Positions 1 through 8,845 are shown, numbered from the stretch's first letter. The stretch is DNA of 64,000 nt from Pontibacter actiniarum (GCF_003585765.1 NZ_CP021235.1:1798001-1862000); one strand, 5' to 3'. Translations and numbers: made by a program. The notes: generated from the letters alone by a model not told the origin.

Positions 1-1
1 C

Positions 2-334
2 GCGGAGGACCCTAAAAACAACTTCCGCCCTAGCCCGGGTAAGATCACCACGCTGCACACGCCAGGTGGCCACGGTGTGCGTGTAGACTCACACGTGTAC
101 TCCGGCTACATCATTCCGCCGAACTACGATTCCATGATCGCCAAGCTGATCGTGAGCGCGCAGACGCGTGAGGAGGCTCTGGTGAAAATGAAGCGCGCCC
201 TGAGCGAGTTCGTGATCGAAGGCATTAAAACAACTGTGCCTTTCCACCTGAAACTGATGGACGATCCGGGCTTTAAAGAAGGTAACTTCACGACAAAATA
301 CCTCGAAGACTTCGACTTCGGCGCTATTGAGTAG
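2..334 (+). CDS. accC: Biotin carboxylase subunit of acetyl-CoA carboxylase, C-terminal fragment
   Basis: The reading frame is open from base 2 and lacks its start, so this is the last 110 residues of a gene that begins upstream of the window. It contains the SPGKI segment, the [10 protein letters not shown] and [11 protein letters not shown] motifs and the REEAL...RALSEF...GIKTTVPFH block, all typical of the biotin carboxylase C-terminal domain. The enzyme carboxylates biotin on AccB using ATP and bicarbonate, the first step of fatty acid synthesis. A Rho-independent terminator follows at once, so it is probably the last gene of its operon. A pyruvate carboxylase or propionyl-CoA carboxylase alpha chain would continue beyond this point, so AccC is favoured. 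Confidence 0.88.
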   Translation, partial: AEDPKNNFRPSPGKITTLHTPGGHGVRVDSHVYSGYIIPPNYDSMIAKLIVSAQTREEALVKMKRALSEFVIEGIKTTVPFHLKLMDDPGFKEGNFTTKYLEDFDFGAIE

Positions 335-354
335 AACCAACACACCCACTCTTG

Positions 355-393
355 AAAGGGCTTATGTCATTAATTGGCAGAAGCCCTTTTTTT
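355..393 (+). terminator. Intrinsic terminator of accC
   Basis: AAAGGGCTT pairs with AAGCCCTTT across a 17-base loop and is followed by a T run. It sits about 20 bases after the accC stop codon. Confidence 0.85.
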
Positions 394-480
394 ATGGCCC
401 GGCGATGGCATACATTATCCCATAATGCTAAAATCAAAGTATATTAGGGCCCTACAACTCCTAAAGGTACTCTACAGCGC

Positions 481-1407
481 ATGATGAAAAAGTTGCTCCT
501 CCCCATGGTTTACTGTGCCCTTGCTTTGGCACAGGTTGGTTGCACCAGTAACCTATATTTCGACACCACCATGGCGCCGGAGGTAAAGGTAAGCCCGGAG
601 CAGTGGAAGGTAGCCGTGATCAATGGCTTTGACCCTGCCGCCCTCGACATAAACCGGCAAGGCAAGGCACAGGCCATCGCCGAGGGGGCTTACCATGCCT
701 ACGAAGGCGTGCTGCACGCCGTGGAGAATGATGATAGCTTTGTACTGGTGCACGAGGACAGCCTGTTCCAAGGCGTGACGGGTGATTTGCAGCCGCAGCA
801 TGTGCAGGACCTCTACATGCGCCACCCCCACCACCTGCTCCTGGTGTTGGAGAACTTTAACGTGAGCTTTGATAAGGAGGTGGAGCGGGTGCAGGACGAA
901 AACCAGGAGGTAGAAAAAATCGCCCACTACACCCTGCAAACCACCGCAACCTGGGCTATGTTCGACAGCACCGGCCTGCTGCTAGACCGCAGCACCATCA
1001 CCCGCCAGGAGCCGTATGACTCCCGCACCGTGATAAGCGGGCTACTGGCCATCGGCCCCTCTTACGCCAACGCCATCGAAACGGTAAACGCCCTGAGCCA
1101 CCAGATCGGGGCTGCTTACTGGTCGCGCCTGTACCCGCGCTCCGGCACGTTTACCCGCACGCTCTACACCAACAGCGCCCTCTCGCCAGCCGTGCTGCTG
1201 ATGCACCAGCGCCACTGGGATGAGGCAATCGAACATCTACAGCCCCTGACCACCTCTGAGAGTAAAAGCCTGAGCGGCAAGGCCGCACATAACCTGGCCG
1301 TGGCGTATGAACAGAAGGGCAAGTTGGAGGAAGCGAAGAAGTGGGCTGTTTTTGCAAAGGCCCGTGGCGCCAAACTTGCCAACCAGCTGCTGCTGATGTA
1401 TAAATAA
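481..1407 (+). CDS. DUF6340-like lipoprotein
   Basis: This is a 308-residue exported protein. The first 21 residues form a signal peptide ending in QVGC, a slightly off-consensus lipobox, so it is probably an outer-membrane or periplasmic lipoprotein with the mature Cys at 21. The middle resembles the Bacteroidota family I know as DUF6340 (VAVINGFDPA near the start, repeated LxLENFNV-type strands). The last 70 residues look like a TPR pair (WDEAIEHLQPL, KAAHNLAVAYEQKGKLEEAKKWA). No enzymatic motif is visible and the function is unknown. The family assignment is from memory. It stands alone between two terminators. Confidence 0.7.
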   Translation: MMKKLLLPMVYCALALAQVGCTSNLYFDTTMAPEVKVSPEQWKVAVINGFDPAALDINRQGKAQAIAEGAYHAYEGVLHAVENDDSFVLVHEDSLFQGVTGDLQPQHVQDLYMRHPHHLLLVLENFNVSFDKEVERVQDENQEVEKIAHYTLQTTATWAMFDSTGLLLDRSTITRQEPYDSRTVISGLLAIGPSYANAIETVNALSHQIGAAYWSRLYPRSGTFTRTLYTNSALSPAVLLMHQRHWDEAIEHLQPLTTSESKSLSGKAAHNLAVAYEQKGKLEEAKKWAVFAKARGAKLANQLLLMYK

Positions 1408-1453
1408 CACCCGCACAAAGAAACAGCGAATAACTGTAGCAGGCATAACAGCA

Positions 1454-1490
1454 AAAAGAAGCCCCGGCAACGCATGCCGGGGCTTCTTTT
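1454..1490. terminator. Bidirectional terminator between convergent genes
   Basis: A stem of about 15 bp (AAAAGAAGCCCCGGC against GCCGGGGCTTCTTTT) has an A run on the left and a T run on the right. It can end both the lipoprotein gene ending at 1407 and the minus-strand M56 gene ending at 1512. Confidence 0.85.
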
Positions 1491-1511
1491 TGACAGTCTC
1501 CGCTGGTTGGT

Positions 1512-2936
1512 TTATTTCGTGGAAATATGCACGACGCCGTTCCTGCCCTTCTCCCCGTACTTCTCTACCGCATCGGTGCTCTTAGACACCTCAATGGAGG
1601 TGATGGTTCCCGGGTCCACAGCGAGCATTTTCTGATAGCTGATTTCTTTGCCGTTCAGGAAGTACAGGGCATCCTTGCCTGCCTCAAAAAAACCGCTTAC
1701 CCCGGAGGTGCTCTCAACCGAGACACTGGCAGAGCCACCCGCTCCTGTGTTAACCTTATTGATTTTTTCCTGCAGTGCTTTCGCTTCGGCTGAGTCTTTA
1801 CCGCCCTTTGTGGTGATCACCACAACACCAGTTACGTCTCCACCTGCTACAAGCCGTTGCGCCTTTTCCCCTTTCAGCACATCCACCTTCTCAATCTGGT
1901 TAGGGTCCAGGCTCTTTACGCTGCCGGCATCCGTGCGCTTTCCGTCTACAAAGTAGACTAGCCCCTCCTGCAGCAGCCCAGTGGATGTGCCACTACCCTT
2001 ACTTGCAGTTGTGCCGGCGGTTTGCGCGGCGCCACTACGGACAAGGCTTTGCGCTGCCTGCTCCACCTCGGCTTTCGAGGTAGTGGTGAGGAGCACCATT
2101 ACCGCCACAGCCGGTGGCAACAGCAGGTACTTGAGTTTGTTCAGTGGGTTTGACTTTTCTTTGTTCATCATCATAATTCTGCTTTTTATATGGTTGAAAC
2201 TGAAACACATGACCAGGTTGCTATCGGGAGGCAGCAAGCCTGCCCGCACCAGGCTGTATTGGTATGTTTTGGAAGGCACGCCCCGCTGCAACACCTGCTG
2301 GTCTGCGATAAACTCCAGGTTCTGGCGAATATCCTGCTGCAGGAGCCAGGCGGCCGGGTTGCACCAATAAACTGCTTTTGCCATTTGCCCCAGTAACACA
2401 TCCAGCGTGTGCAGCTGCCGTGTGTGCGCCTGCTCATGGAGCAGCAGCGCCTCCAGCTCCTGCTCGGTGTGCAGTTGGGGGTTCAGGTAAACGGTGTGCC
2501 AGAAAGAGAAGGGACTAACCTGCCCCGACAACTGCCGGTAGGTTTGCCCCTGCCACACGCTGGGGGCTGCATGGCGGTGCAGACGCCACAGCGACGCCAG
2601 CTCAAGTATAAACTTGCCCAGCAGCACCAGCACCCCTGCCCCATAGCCCAGCAGCAGCCACTGCCAGTAATCATGCTCCTGTACCTGCGCTGTAGCAGCA
2701 CTGGCAGCGGGCCAGTTGGGGAGTAGGATGAGTAGCTCTGCGCCCAACTGCGAAGGCTGCGCATAAAGCGGAGACAGGTCGAGCAGCGGAAACAAGGACG
2801 ACAGCAGCAAGGCTGCCAGCAGGTAAATCCTGTTGTAGGTGTAGAAGGTGAGATGGCGTAGCAGCAACCTGTAAGCCACATAGAATAGCAGCAACGCCAG
2901 GTTAGCTTTGAGCAGGTAAAGAACAGCAGCCGGCAT
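1512..2936 (-). CDS. M56 (BlaR1/MecR1-type) membrane metallopeptidase with tandem plug-like C-terminal repeats
   Basis: The 474-residue protein has N-terminal membrane helices (about 4-27, 36-55, 92-115) and a cytoplasmic gluzincin domain. The zinc site is HEQAH at 167-171 with the third ligand Glu208 in EFIAD. Family members sense an envelope signal and cleave the partner BlaI repressor. A fourth hydrophobic segment lies near residues 270-290. The tail then carries two copies of a TonB-receptor-plug-like motif (YFVDGKR...LDPNQIEKVDVLKG...GVVVITTKGG and YFLNGKE...VDPGTITSIEVSK...GVVHISTK), placed where BlaR1 has its penicillin-binding sensor. It follows blaI with a 1-base gap, so the two are co-transcribed. 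Confidence 0.85.
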   Translation of the reverse strand: MPAAVLYLLKANLALLLFYVAYRLLLRHLTFYTYNRIYLLAALLLSSLFPLLDLSPLYAQPSQLGAELLILLPNWPAASAATAQVQEHDYWQWLLLGYGAGVLVLLGKFILELASLWRLHRHAAPSVWQGQTYRQLSGQVSPFSFWHTVYLNPQLHTEQELEALLLHEQAHTRQLHTLDVLLGQMAKAVYWCNPAAWLLQQDIRQNLEFIADQQVLQRGVPSKTYQYSLVRAGLLPPDSNLVMCFSFNHIKSRIMMMNKEKSNPLNKLKYLLLPPAVAVMVLLTTTSKAEVEQAAQSLVRSGAAQTAGTTASKGSGTSTGLLQEGLVYFVDGKRTDAGSVKSLDPNQIEKVDVLKGEKAQRLVAGGDVTGVVVITTKGGKDSAEAKALQEKINKVNTGAGGSASVSVESTSGVSGFFEAGKDALYFLNGKEISYQKMLAVDPGTITSIEVSKSTDAVEKYGEKGRNGVVHISTK

Positions 2937-2937
2937 A

Positions 2938-3303
2938 TCAGCCCCCCTTCCCTTTCTCGATCATCGCGATGATCTCTTTTAGCTCCTCAGCGCTGACCTT
3001 TTGCTCTTTGGCAAAGAAAGACACCACGTCTTTGTAGGAGTTTCGGAAGTAGCTGCCCACAAAACTGCGCATAAACTCTTTCCGGTAGTCCTCTGCCTTT
3101 ACCAGTGGGGAGTACCGGTAAGAGTTCCCCAGCTTCTCGCCCTGCACATAGCCTTTGCGCTCCAGGTTCTTAACCGTGGAAGCCAGGGTGGTGTACGGCG
3201 GCTTCGGCTCGGGCAGCCTTTCCAGTATCTCTTTTGTGAAGCCACCATTTAGCTGCCAGAGCACCTGCATGGCTTCTTCTTCGGGTTGTGTTAATCGCTC
3301 CAT
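2938..3303 (-). CDS. BlaI/MecI/CopY-family transcriptional repressor
   Basis: The 121-residue protein has a winged-helix DNA-binding N-terminus (LTQPEEEAMQVLWQ, PYTTLASTVKNLERKGYV) and a helical dimerisation tail (EFMRSFVGSYF...SAEELKEIIAMIEKG), the normal size and layout of the BlaI family. It should repress its own operon until the downstream M56 peptidase cleaves it. A 40-bp dyad begins 2 bases upstream of its ATG and is the likely operator. Its stop codon is 1 base from the peptidase start. Confidence 0.9.
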   Translation of the reverse strand: MERLTQPEEEAMQVLWQLNGGFTKEILERLPEPKPPYTTLASTVKNLERKGYVQGEKLGNSYRYSPLVKAEDYRKEFMRSFVGSYFRNSYKDVVSFFAKEQKVSAEELKEIIAMIEKGKGG

Positions 3304-3304
3304 T

Positions 3305-3344
3305 TGTTACGAACTTTTCGTAAGTATACGAAAAAGCCGTAACA
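3305..3344 (-). promoter_or_regulatory. Probable BlaI operator, nested dyad
   Basis: Outer arms TGTTACG (3305-3311) and CGTAACA (3338-3344) enclose inner arms TTTTCGTA (3315-3322) and TACGAAAA (3327-3334). By eye 15 of 20 symmetrical positions match. It lies 2 bases upstream of the blaI ATG, where bound repressor would block transcription or clearance. Its centre contains an AAGTATA word. Confidence 0.72.
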
Positions 3345-3373
3345 TGTTGTTTATCACACAAGAAAAAATATAA

Positions 3374-3408
3374 TAAAAAAACTGCCGGCGGTGGGGCGGC
3401 AGTTTATA
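3374..3408 (-). terminator. Intrinsic terminator for the STAS-like gene
   Basis: AAACTGCC (3379-3386) pairs with GGCAGTTT (3398-3405). The A run at 3374-3381 becomes the U tract on the minus strand, downstream of the gene ending at 3432. Confidence 0.7.
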
Positions 3409-3431
3409 GAATGGTGCGAAAGCGGCGAAGT

Positions 3432-3839
3432 TTAGGCCAGAAGCCAGCTTAAGGCATCTTTGGGGTCAGTAAAATTCTTTACCTCGAATTTTGTCACACC
3501 CAATGCCTCGGCTCTGGTCACGACCGATTCAAGGGCAATTTTCGAGAAGATGGCAGAGGGTACTACCCTTGCCATCATTTTAAGTCCTGTTTGGGAGAGC
3601 AATTCATAGAAGGTGGAGGCCATCCAGTCTTTCGCGTCGGAGGGTAGTGCCGTGAGCACACGGGCGTCTGCCATGACCAGCGTTATGCCCGTTTCGCGCA
3701 AAATCTCGTACAGCTTCGTGCCGCCCTCAACCAGTTCGTCCTTATTTACCGTCCTCAGCCACTCGGCTCTCAGTAAATCCTGTGATTCGTCTACTGCAAT
3801 CCGATAGAAACCGGAGTCATACTTCGTGTCAAACGGCAT
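3432..3839 (-). CDS. STAS/SpoIIAA-like domain protein
   Basis: This 135-residue soluble protein has alternating strands and helices (YRIAVDESQDLLRAEW, GITLVMADARVLTALP, FEVKNFTDPKDALSWL) that resemble the SpoIIAA-like/STAS fold found in many Hymenobacteraceae. There is no signal peptide and no catalytic motif. The final KNFTDPKDALSWL is typical of these proteins, which may bind a partner or a small ligand. The assignment is by pattern only. The DUF3109 gene lies 45 bases upstream on the same strand, and the two may be co-transcribed. Confidence 0.6.
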   Translation of the reverse strand: MPFDTKYDSGFYRIAVDESQDLLRAEWLRTVNKDELVEGGTKLYEILRETGITLVMADARVLTALPSDAKDWMASTFYELLSQTGLKMMARVVPSAIFSKIALESVVTRAEALGVTKFEVKNFTDPKDALSWLLA

Positions 3840-3884
3840 AAGCTGAAGGGTTAAAGCCCGCAGGGAGCTTGGTAAAAGTACGTT

Positions 3885-4451
3885 TTACTTCTCACTCTCC
3901 ATCAGTTGCTCCAGCTCCTTGTACCAATCCTCCCCGTACTTCAGGATAAGCGGCTCTTTCAGGAATTGATATACGCGCACGCCCAGGTCCTGGCCAAAAC
4001 TACAGGCGGAGCTGCAGATGCCCCAGCGGTCATAGTTCAGGGCTTCGAAGCCGTCATACTTGGTAATGCGGATAGGGTACAGATGGCAGGAGATCGGTTT
4101 CTTCCAGCTGATCTTCCCATCGTAGTAAGCCTGCTCAATGGCGCACTTCAGGCTGTTGTCCTCGTCATAGATGGCGTAGGCGCACTCCCGGTTGCCGATG
4201 GTAGGCGTAGAAAAGTCGCCTTCCCAATCCTTGATGTAGAGCCCCTGCTCTTCCACCGCCTTCAGCCCGGTTTCAGACATGTACGGCTTGATCTGCGCAT
4301 AGCTTTCCTCCAGTATCGTCAGCTCTTCCTCTTCCAGAGGTGCTCCCAGGTCGCCTTCTACACAGCAGGCGCCTTTGCACTTCTCAATATTACACACAAA
4401 AAACTGGTCGCGCACATCGTCGCTGATTACGGTATTCTGAAGGACTATCAT
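3885..4451 (-). CDS. DUF3109 family cysteine-rich protein
   Basis: The 188-residue protein has the family's characteristic cysteines: [15 protein letters not shown] near residues 20-33, then single cysteines in GNRECAY, LKCAIE and ISCHLYPIR, and [10 protein letters not shown]. The pattern is related to the YkgJ-type metal- or Fe-S-binding CxxCxxxCC proteins. Function is not established. The protein is near-universal in Bacteroidota, so a core role is likely. No export signal is seen. An upstream spacer of about 1.8 kb of opposing and co-directional genes gives no strong partner. Confidence 0.85.
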   Translation of the reverse strand: MIVLQNTVISDDVRDQFFVCNIEKCKGACCVEGDLGAPLEEEELTILEESYAQIKPYMSETGLKAVEEQGLYIKDWEGDFSTPTIGNRECAYAIYDEDNSLKCAIEQAYYDGKISWKKPISCHLYPIRITKYDGFEALNYDRWGICSSACSFGQDLGVRVYQFLKEPLILKYGEDWYKELEQLMESEK

Positions 4452-4593
4452 GTTTGGTTACGCTTAAGGTATAGCAGCCGCGCGCAAAGCCATGCTTTTA
4501 CTGCCGCACAAGCTATAAGGGAGACAAAGGTAGACAGAAAATAGTTTAAAACGCAGAATGCCTTCGGTTGTCTGACGCCCGGCCATGCAGACC

Positions 4594-4627
4594 AGCAAAA
4601 AAAGAGGCGCTCCGGGGCGCCTCTTTT
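4594..4627 (-). terminator. Intrinsic terminator of the Sel1/ankyrin gene
   Basis: AAAAGAGGCGC (4600-4610) pairs with GCGCCTCTTTT (4617-4627). The run of A at 4597-4603 supplies the U tract on the minus strand. Confidence 0.85.
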
Positions 4628-4650
4628 CTGTTTTATTTCAGTAGCCGCAC

Positions 4651-6297
4651 TTACTGCTGCCTCCTGGGCGAGCCGGAAGCCAGTAGTATGTTCTGCACGT
4701 TTTCGTGCTTGGTATAGTCTATGGCGGCCTTGCCGGTGCTGTCTTTCAGGCTGGCATCGGCACCGGCCTGCAGCAGCGCAAGTATAATCTCGAAGTTGGC
4801 GTCAATCTCACAGGCCAGCATCAGCGGCGTTTTGCCAGCATTATTCTGAACATTTGGGTCGGCGCCGGCCTGAAGCAGCTTCTCCAGCTCCAGTATGCCA
4901 ATATGCTGCCCGATGGTGGAGTGCAGGGCCTGCGCCAGCACGGTGTTGCCTTCGTTGTCCTTGATGTTTGGGTTGGCGCCATTCGCGATAAGGGTGTCAA
5001 TCAGCTGAACCTGCTCCTGCTCGTAGAACTCTGTTTTTATGCGGGAGCTTCGCACAACGTAATGCAGTGCCGTCTGCCCGTTTAAATCCTGCGCATTCAC
5101 GTCCGCCCCGTTAGCCAGGAGAAGGCTGGTAGTTTTCAGGCGCACCTCCGGCTCGTAAATTACCCCATAGCCCTCCAGCAGCATCGGCACATAAATCGCG
5201 TGCATGAGCGGCGTTCGCTTTTGCAGGTTCGCATCATACTCATTCGGCACAGCCTGCGTGTTAACATCGCCTCCGGCGGCTATGGCACGCTTGAGCATGT
5301 CGGGGTCACGGTTCACGGCGGCCACCACCACTTTCTGGTTTGGCGTCTCGTTTATGTAGCGCAGCTGCTCATAGGCGTTCACGCTTCCCTTGGCCACCGC
5401 CTGGCGGTAGAGCCTGCGGGCCTCATCAATTTTAATCTCGCCCAGCGTGCCTTCTTCGTGAAGCAGCGCCAAGGTATAAATCGCCTCCCGATCGCCGGCC
5501 GCAACGCCTTTATTCAGCCAGTAAACGGCCTTCTCCAGGTCTTTGCCCACTCCCTCCCCGTTCAGGTAGAGGTTGGCCAGGGACGTGTAGGAAACGGCAT
5601 CATTGGCCTGCGCGGCACGGAACAGGTAATTATGGGCCAGGGCATAGTCCTGCAATTCCCCAAAGCCGGTATAGTACATGCTGCCCAGGATGCGGTTACA
5701 GAAGGCATCGCCCTCTACCGCCTTCTCCCGGATAACCATGGCTGCCGTGCGCATGTGCTGCAAAAAGCGCTGTTTATCGTCTTCCGTGTGCAGTGTCATC
5801 AGCTCGGCCATGCCCAGGTGCCCCAGTACGCTGCCGCTGTCCAGCGCCGTTTGGTAGTAGTAGCGGGCAGAGTCGCGGTTGGCGGCGAAGAACTTCTCGG
5901 CGTGCTGCACCTGTTGCAGGGTGTCTATCACCACCGAATCATACTTCAACTCGCGGTACTGCTGCATGCGGCCCAGAAAATAGTAAGCGTCGTGGTCGCC
6001 CTGACGGGCTGCCTCGTTAAACTTGTCCTGCGCCTTCTGGAAGTCCAGCGAGGTATAATAATACATGGCCTCATCCATGGCAGGTGTGCGCCACACCCGC
6101 CTGATAACGGGCGCCGGTGCCGGGGAAAGCTGCTTGGCGCTTGCCGTGGCCACCGGCTTTGCCTGGGGCGCGGCGGGCTTCTTCGCCGCCGGCTGCGCCT
6201 TCTGTGTCTTCGGCGCCGCTTTTTTGGCAGGGGCTGTCTGTGCCACTCCTACCTGGCTGATGCCGCCCAACAGGAGCAACAGCAGGAACTTCTTCAT
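4651..6297 (-). CDS. Exported Sel1-like/TPR plus ankyrin-repeat protein
   Basis: The chosen start (6297) gives 548 residues beginning with a clean signal peptide, MKKFLLLLLLGGISQVGVAQ. An upstream in-frame ATG at 6330 would bury that signal. After an Ala/Lys/Pro-rich linker (about 21-65) come Sel1/TPR-type repeats (AMYYYTSLDFQKAQDKFNEA, AYYFLGRMQQY, SYTSLANLYLNGEGVGKDLEKAVYWL, AIYTLALLHEEG) and then four to five ankyrin repeats (RTPLMHAI, LLLANGADVNAQDLNGQTALHY, LIANGANPNIKDNEGNTVLAQA, LLQAGADPNVQNNAGKTPLMLA). It is a periplasmic or surface protein-binding scaffold with no enzymatic domain. The combination of both repeat classes in one exported protein is uncommon. Confidence 0.85.
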   Translation of the reverse strand: MKKFLLLLLLGGISQVGVAQTAPAKKAAPKTQKAQPAAKKPAAPQAKPVATASAKQLSPAPAPVIRRVWRTPAMDEAMYYYTSLDFQKAQDKFNEAARQGDHDAYYFLGRMQQYRELKYDSVVIDTLQQVQHAEKFFAANRDSARYYYQTALDSGSVLGHLGMAELMTLHTEDDKQRFLQHMRTAAMVIREKAVEGDAFCNRILGSMYYTGFGELQDYALAHNYLFRAAQANDAVSYTSLANLYLNGEGVGKDLEKAVYWLNKGVAAGDREAIYTLALLHEEGTLGEIKIDEARRLYRQAVAKGSVNAYEQLRYINETPNQKVVVAAVNRDPDMLKRAIAAGGDVNTQAVPNEYDANLQKRTPLMHAIYVPMLLEGYGVIYEPEVRLKTTSLLLANGADVNAQDLNGQTALHYVVRSSRIKTEFYEQEQVQLIDTLIANGANPNIKDNEGNTVLAQALHSTIGQHIGILELEKLLQAGADPNVQNNAGKTPLMLACEIDANFEIILALLQAGADASLKDSTGKAAIDYTKHENVQNILLASGSPRRQQ

Positions 6298-6606
6298 TTT
6301 CGGCACGTGGTATGATCTGGTATACTGCATCAGGGTTCGTCAAATAAAGCCTTGGTGAGGCTGCAAAGTAAAGCACTTCAACCTTTTTAATCAAAAATGC
6401 TACCAAAACGGCTCCGCAGCGCCAAGTTACGATAATTGTTATAGTTCTGCTGCCAACTAAACGCTTTGCCCGCCAAAGGTGTTCATCCTGAGGAGCGATT
6501 CTGCAGTGCGGGCGGTGCCCCTGGCGGAACTTAAAGCGGCTCCCGTTCTGAAAAAGGAATTGAATTCGTAAATTGCATAGATTTTTAAGCACGCGGAAGA
6601 GAAGAA
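6298..6606. other. Divergent intergenic region
   Basis: These 309 bases separate the Sel1/ankyrin gene (minus) from the helicase (plus). I see no RNA gene, no long dyad and no ORF with family character. It should hold the two divergent promoters, but neither matches the Bacteroidota consensus well. Confidence 0.5.
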
Positions 6607-8844
6607 ATGGATTATATAAGCTTACTGAACGAGTCGCAGCGGGCGGCGGTACTGCACACCAACGGACCGGCCATGATTATTGCGGGCGCAGGATCGGGTA
6701 AAACAAGAGTACTTACCTATCGTATCGCCCACCTCATCAGCCAGGGTGTGGACCCGTTTAACATACTGGCCCTGACCTTTACCAACAAGGCGGCCAAAGA
6801 AATGCGCCACCGTATTGAGAAGGTGATCGGCAACGAGGCCAAGAACATCTGGATGGGAACCTTCCACTCGGTGTTCTCACGCATCCTCCGGGCCGAAGCC
6901 GACAAGATCGGCTACCCGAAGAGCTTCACCATCTACGACTCGGACGACTCCAAAACGCTCATTCGCAACATTGTGAAGGAGATGAACCTGGATGACAAGC
7001 TGTACAAGCCGAACGTGGTGCTCGGCCGCATCTCGTCTGCCAAAAACAAGCTGATCTCGGTAAAGCAGTACATCAACGACCCGGTAATACAGGCCGACGA
7101 CGAAGCTGCCATGCGCCCTAAAATCGGCAAGATCTACGAGATGTACCAGAGCCGCTGCTTCCGTGCGGGCGCCATGGACTTTGACGACCTGCTGTTCAAC
7201 ACCAATGTGCTCTTCAAAGACCACCCGGACGCCCTGAACAAGTACCAGCACATCTTCCACTACGTGATGGTGGACGAGTACCAGGATACCAACTACTCCC
7301 AGTACCTGATCACCCGTAAACTGGCTGCCAAGAACCAGAACATCGTGGTGGTAGGCGACGACGCACAGTCGATCTACGCCTTCCGCGGCGCTGACATCCA
7401 GAACATCCTCAACTTTGAGCGCGACTACCCGGAGCTGCAAGTGTTTAAGCTGGAGCAGAACTACCGCTCTACCAAAAACATTGTGCACGCGGCCAACTCC
7501 GTGATCAAGCACAACCAGGCACAGCTGCGCAAAGAGGTCTTTACCGACAATGAGCAGGGCCCGCTGATCGAGGTGATCAAGGCCAACTCCGACAACGAGG
7601 AAGGCAAACTGGTGGCGACAACGATCTTCGAGGAGAAGATGAGCAACCACCTCTCCTACGACGACTTTGCCATACTTTACCGCACCAACGCGCAGTCGAG
7701 AGCCATGGAGGAGGCGCTGCGCCGCATGAACATCAAGTATAAGATCATCGGCGGCCTCTCCTTCTACCAACGCAAGGAGATCAAGGACCTGATAGCGTAC
7801 CTGCGCCTGACGGTAAACCCGAACGATGAGCAGGCACTGCGCCGTGTGATCAATTACCCGAAGCGCGGCATTGGCGAGACAACGGAACAAAAGCTGTTTG
7901 TTACGGCCAACGAAACAAACCACTCCGTTTGGGAGGTAGTGCAGAACGCCGGCCAGTTTTTGGGCAACCGCGTGGGCACGGCCATAGAGAACTTCTCTAT
8001 CATGATCAAGGATTTTGCCCGAATCGCGCAGAATTCGGATGCCTTTGATGTGGCCAAGCACATTGCCAAGCACTCCGGCATTGTGGACGAACTGCACCAG
8101 GATAAGACCGTGGAGGGGCTGGCCCGCTACGAAAACATACAGGAGCTCCTGAATGGTATCAAAGAGTATGTGGACGACCCGGAGAAGGACGACAAGAGCC
8201 TTGATGCCTTCCTGCAGGACATCGCCCTCATCACGGATGCCGACACCAAGGCCGATGACGATGGGGAGTTCGTTACCCTGATGACCATACACTCGGCCAA
8301 GGGCCTGGAGTTTAAGAACGTGTTTATCGTGGGGATGGAAGAGAACCTCTTCCCGAGCCAGATGATGCTCAACTCCCGGGCAGACCTGGAGGAGGAGCGC
8401 CGGCTGTTTTACGTGGCTATTACCCGTGCCGAGAAGAAACTGTACTTAACCTACGCCACCAGCCGCTACCAGTGGGGCAACCTGCGCGCCTGCGAGAAAA
8501 GCCGCTTCCTGGACGAGATAGACCCGAAGTTCATCAACTTCAAGTATGGGGAGAGCAACACCGGGGGGAACGTGTTTGACCGCGTACTGCAGCGCAAGAG
8601 CAACCTGGTAACACCGGCACCACGCAAGCAGGTAGCCAGCAACTACACCGCACCTGCCGACTTTAAACCAGACGACACCTCCACCCTGGCCGCTGGCATG
8701 AAGGTAGAGCATCCTAAGTTTGGCTTTGGCGTAGTCACAAAGATGGACACGCAGGGCAACAGCACCAAGGCCATTATCAACTTTGATGAGGTAGGCGAAA
8801 AAACACTGTTGCTGAGCTTTGCCAAGCTGCGTATACACAACTAA
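6607..8844 (+). CDS. ATP-dependent DNA helicase, UvrD/PcrA type (superfamily 1A)
   Basis: The 745-residue protein has the full SF1 helicase set: Q motif LNESQRAAV, Walker A AGAGSGKTRVL (residues 26-36), motif Ia TFTNKAAKEMR, motif II VDEYQDTN, motif III GDDAQSIYAFRGA, motif IV YRST, motif V TIHSAKGLEF and motif VI VAITRAEKKLYL. The C-terminal 45 residues (VEHPKFGFGVVTK...) match the Tudor-like tail of PcrA. It unwinds DNA 3'-to-5' in nucleotide-excision and mismatch repair and clears replication blocks. Length is normal for PcrA. Confidence 0.93.
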   Translation: MDYISLLNESQRAAVLHTNGPAMIIAGAGSGKTRVLTYRIAHLISQGVDPFNILALTFTNKAAKEMRHRIEKVIGNEAKNIWMGTFHSVFSRILRAEADKIGYPKSFTIYDSDDSKTLIRNIVKEMNLDDKLYKPNVVLGRISSAKNKLISVKQYINDPVIQADDEAAMRPKIGKIYEMYQSRCFRAGAMDFDDLLFNTNVLFKDHPDALNKYQHIFHYVMVDEYQDTNYSQYLITRKLAAKNQNIVVVGDDAQSIYAFRGADIQNILNFERDYPELQVFKLEQNYRSTKNIVHAANSVIKHNQAQLRKEVFTDNEQGPLIEVIKANSDNEEGKLVATTIFEEKMSNHLSYDDFAILYRTNAQSRAMEEALRRMNIKYKIIGGLSFYQRKEIKDLIAYLRLTVNPNDEQALRRVINYPKRGIGETTEQKLFVTANETNHSVWEVVQNAGQFLGNRVGTAIENFSIMIKDFARIAQNSDAFDVAKHIAKHSGIVDELHQDKTVEGLARYENIQELLNGIKEYVDDPEKDDKSLDAFLQDIALITDADTKADDDGEFVTLMTIHSAKGLEFKNVFIVGMEENLFPSQMMLNSRADLEEERRLFYVAITRAEKKLYLTYATSRYQWGNLRACEKSRFLDEIDPKFINFKYGESNTGGNVFDRVLQRKSNLVTPAPRKQVASNYTAPADFKPDDTSTLAAGMKVEHPKFGFGVVTKMDTQGNSTKAIINFDEVGEKTLLLSFAKLRIHN

Positions 8845-8845
8845 C

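Noticed and set aside
1650..2310. TonB-dependent receptor gene suggested by the plug-like motif
   Set aside because: The motif is part of the M56 peptidase frame and no beta-barrel follows.
5200..6315. A 371-codon open frame on the plus strand opposite the Sel1/ankyrin gene
   Set aside because: Composition is typical antisense. The minus strand encodes clear repeats and a signal peptide.
6877..8292. A 471-codon open frame on the minus strand inside the helicase gene
   Set aside because: It has no family features, is rich in Val/Leu/His/Arg as expected from antisense of GC-rich coding sequence, and the plus-strand helicase is complete.
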